Origin: an uncultured Sutterella sp. | GTDB lineage: Bacteria > Pseudomonadota > Gammaproteobacteria > Burkholderiales > Burkholderiaceae_F | Direction of reading: 5' to 3' | DNA length: 32,686 nucleotides | NCBI GenBank assembly: GCA_900543805.1 | Contig: UQTE01000023.1 | Span: 1 to 32,686, forward strand | Shown: positions 30,935 to 32,686 of the stretch, in pieces | Position numbering within the stretch: the first letter of the stretch is position 1 | Layout: each line of letters begins with the position of its first letter | Translations under genes and position numbers: made by a program | The notes under the pieces: model-generated | Database searches by the model: none | Told to the model about the DNA's origin: nothing | Seen by the model: only the letters and a program-made list of their open reading frames with translations

Positions 30935-32686
30935 TCAGAATCGGAACCCTTCGCTTCGCAGTTCATCCAACGCCTTGAAGGCGACCTTGATTTCGCGAGT
31001 GGTCGGGACGACCTGCGGAATGAACGAACACTTTGAAACGGAATTCCTTTGCCCGGGCGTAACGATGCCCGGGTGATCCTTGATGAAGTCCAACGCGTCC
31101 CTCCAGTGCTCGTAAGCCATGGCCTTCTTCATGAACTCCACGTCGCTTTCCACCCCGGCGTCCATCCGATTTTGTCGGGCCCGCTCTTTGACCTCTTCCT
31201 TCGAACGCCCCCAGGCCGCCGCCTCCGGAGGCAGGCGATACCCATCAAAACTCTCCTGCACGCTATCCCAACACGCCTTCAGCTTCGCCCACTCGGTAAC
31301 GTTTTCCTTTTTTCGTGAGGGATCCGTAAGGCAATCCTTGACCTTTCGGCAGACAGGCAAAAGAACGTCCGCCATGTCCTTCGGCAGCGACTGGACGTTC
31401 CAGACGAGTTCGTGCCGGAACGGAGACTTGAACTGTTCCCGGAAAAGCTTTGAAAAAACGGAGATGCCGTAGGCGACGATGTTGGCAAGATACCCCTTGT
31501 CGTACCAGTTCTGCGCCCTGACCAGTTCGCGCAGATCGTCGTACATGATGATCAGAGCGACGGTTTCCTTGAAATAGTCTTCCCCGTATTTACCGGCGTC
31601 TCTCGACTTTTCCCAGTCCTCGTCGATCTCCTGCATGAAGTACGCAAAAAGTGCGGTGGCCCCCTTCGAAACGATGTCGGGGCGCTGCTCCCAAAGGAGC
31701 CTGGCCCGTGCGAACGCTTCCTTCTTGATGACGTGCTTCTTGTCGGAATGCGCCGCAAAGGCCTTCTGTTCCGCGTCCGTCATGAACATCTGCTTCTGCA
31801 GGTAACTCCCGCGGCTGCGTTCGTAGAACCAGTAGGATCCGCGAAGCCGCCCCGGCGCGGGGGGCGCCACAAGTCGAGCCGCGAACTTCTCCATCTGCAC
31901 GTGGAAGGGATGGTTGGCGGAAAAGTCGGCGCCGGACACCTTGTTCTGATTGTTCGACCAACGGGAAATGTTCCGGATCAGCTCGCTTGCCTCCGTCTCG
32001 GGCAAACTGTCATCGATTTCCGTCAGTTTCAGCGCGACCTGAATGGCGGAAAGATCCGCCTTGTCGCTGTGGACGGCACGCGCAAGCGAGGCCGTCGTCT
32101 GACCGCCGTTGATGATCTGGAAGTCGGTGGCCTGTACCAGCTGCCCCTTCGCGTTGAAGACCAGATCCTTGGCGGTGCATGCAATCCCGTTGTTGTAGAT
32201 GAAGAAGCGCTCGGGGCTTCGCAGGATCGTCTCCCGGATCGATTTGTTGACGCTCGAACGCAGCGTGAGGAAGGATCGGACGTTTCCTTCCAAGAGGCGG
32301 CCGCCATGCTCCCGATAAACGGCGGCAAGTTTGGTGGCCGGCATCACACCGAGAAAGGATCTGAAGCCTTCCCCCGTCGCCGATCTCGTCAACGAAATCG
32401 GTGCGTCGGAAAAATCCAATACGACGGGTTCGTGTTCGCGGCCCGACATGAAATGTTCGTACAGACGCTCGAGCCCCCAGACCTGTTCGTCGACCGGGAG
32501 TCCTTCGATCGGTTCGCTGCCGACCTTCTTGAACTTGTCCGACAGACGGCGGTCCGTGACGAGCAGAAGACGGACGCGTTCGATGCATTCCTTCTCGATT
32601 GTTTCCGCCAGACCGTATTCGGGAGAACTCCCTGTAGTTGTCAAAATGTCTTTCCAAGATCCTTTATCCCCTCTTGGAGAGAAAAA
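30935..32686 (-). CDS. AIPR-family protein, N-terminus beyond window edge
   Basis: At least 569 residues of an AIPR (abortive infection phage resistance) protein. Characteristic segments are CIERVRLLLVTDRRLSDKF, VNKSIRETILRSPERFFIYN, NNGIACTAKDLVF, TDFQIINGGQTTASLARAVH and ELIRNISRWSNNQNKVSGAD. Later, RGSYWFYERSRGSYLQKQ is also typical. The only candidate start in view is TTG 32644, but the frame stays open without a stop to the last base, and relatives usually have a further N-terminal region, so the true start is probably to the right. AIPR genes often sit in loci with a cytosine methyltransferase, Vsr, HATPase, Z1 and a PD-(D/E)XK protein. It converges with the methyltransferase. Confidence 0.85.
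   Translation of the reverse strand, partial: FFSPRGDKGSWKDILTTTGSSPEYGLAETIEKECIERVRLLLVTDRRLSDKFKKVGSEPIEGLPVDEQVWGLERLYEHFMSGREHEPVVLDFSDAPISLTRSATGEGFRSFLGVMPATKLAAVYREHGGRLLEGNVRSFLTLRSSVNKSIRETILRSPERFFIYNNGIACTAKDLVFNAKGQLVQATDFQIINGGQTTASLARAVHSDKADLSAIQVALKLTEIDDSLPETEASELIRNISRWSNNQNKVSGADFSANHPFHVQMEKFAARLVAPPAPGRLRGSYWFYERSRGSYLQKQMFMTDAEQKAFAAHSDKKHVIKKEAFARARLLWEQRPDIVSKGATALFAYFMQEIDEDWEKSRDAGKYGEDYFKETVALIIMYDDLRELVRAQNWYDKGYLANIVAYGISVFSKLFREQFKSPFRHELVWNVQSLPKDMADVLLPVCRKVKDCLTDPSRKKENVTEWAKLKACWDSVQESFDGYRLPPEAAAWGRSKEEVKERARQNRMDAGVESDVEFMKKAMAYEHWRDALDFIKDHPGIVTPGQRNSVSKCSFIPQVVPTTREIKVAFKALDELRSEGFRF

Noticed and set aside
30935..32644. TTG 32644 as true start of the AIPR gene
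   Set aside because: The frame remains open to the window edge without a stop and relatives have a longer N-terminus, so the gene is treated as partial.
1..32686. CRISPR arrays, tRNA or rRNA genes, IS elements, relaxase, coupling protein, integrase
   Set aside because: Looked for by eye; no regularly spaced repeats, transposase motifs or characteristic sequences of these were recognised. Small tRNAs could be missed without a covariance search.

Overview
The window carries one nearly complete F-type (MPF-F) conjugative type IV secretion system on the plus strand (about 2.0-25.9 kb), followed by an accessory and defence segment (25.9-32.7 kb). The transfer genes are about 65% GC, with short spacings, many four-base ATGA/GTGA overlaps and GTG starts. 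MPF-F systems belong to Proteobacteria, so the host is most likely a GC-rich proteobacterium. A Burkholderiales/Sutterellaceae-like host would fit the codon style, but this is an impression, not a demonstration. No relaxase, coupling protein (TraD), replication or integrase gene is visible, so plasmid and integrative element cannot be told apart.

Left flank (1-2158): mostly degenerate or non-coding DNA. It holds one plausible minus-strand gene of unknown function (962-1441), a perfect 19-bp inverted repeat just upstream of it, and the likely leader of the transfer operon.

Transfer operon (2159-25888), in order: traA (pilin), traL, traE, traK, traB, traV, traC (ATPase), an outsized TrbI-like protein, an unrecognised 471-residue protein, traU, traW, trbC, traN split into two overlapping genes that each have a signal peptide, traF, traH and traG. 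TraK/TraB/TraV should form the outer-membrane core. TraL/TraE/TraC and the N-terminal part of TraG belong to the inner-membrane and assembly machinery. TrbI/TraW/TraU/TrbC/TraF/TraH serve pilus extension and retraction, and TraN with TraG stabilises the mating pair. traW follows traU, the reverse of F.

Entry-exclusion candidate (about 24870-26408): GC content drops inside traG. The last third of TraG, a convergent small membrane-protein gene and its promoter region lie in one AT-rich patch bounded by GC-rich DNA on both sides. This looks like a swapped TraG-C-terminus/exclusion-protein cassette.

Accessory segment: a GIY-YIG-type protein with a long unknown C-terminus, a Panacea-domain antitoxin with an overlapping toxin-like gene (PanAT type) behind a good sigma70-like promoter, a Vsr endonuclease overlapping a 34-residue stub of a lost cytosine methyltransferase, an intact and different cytosine-5 methyltransferase, and an AIPR-family gene running off the right edge. 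Methyltransferase, Vsr and AIPR together suggest one flank of a larger anti-phage or restriction-like locus that continues beyond the window.
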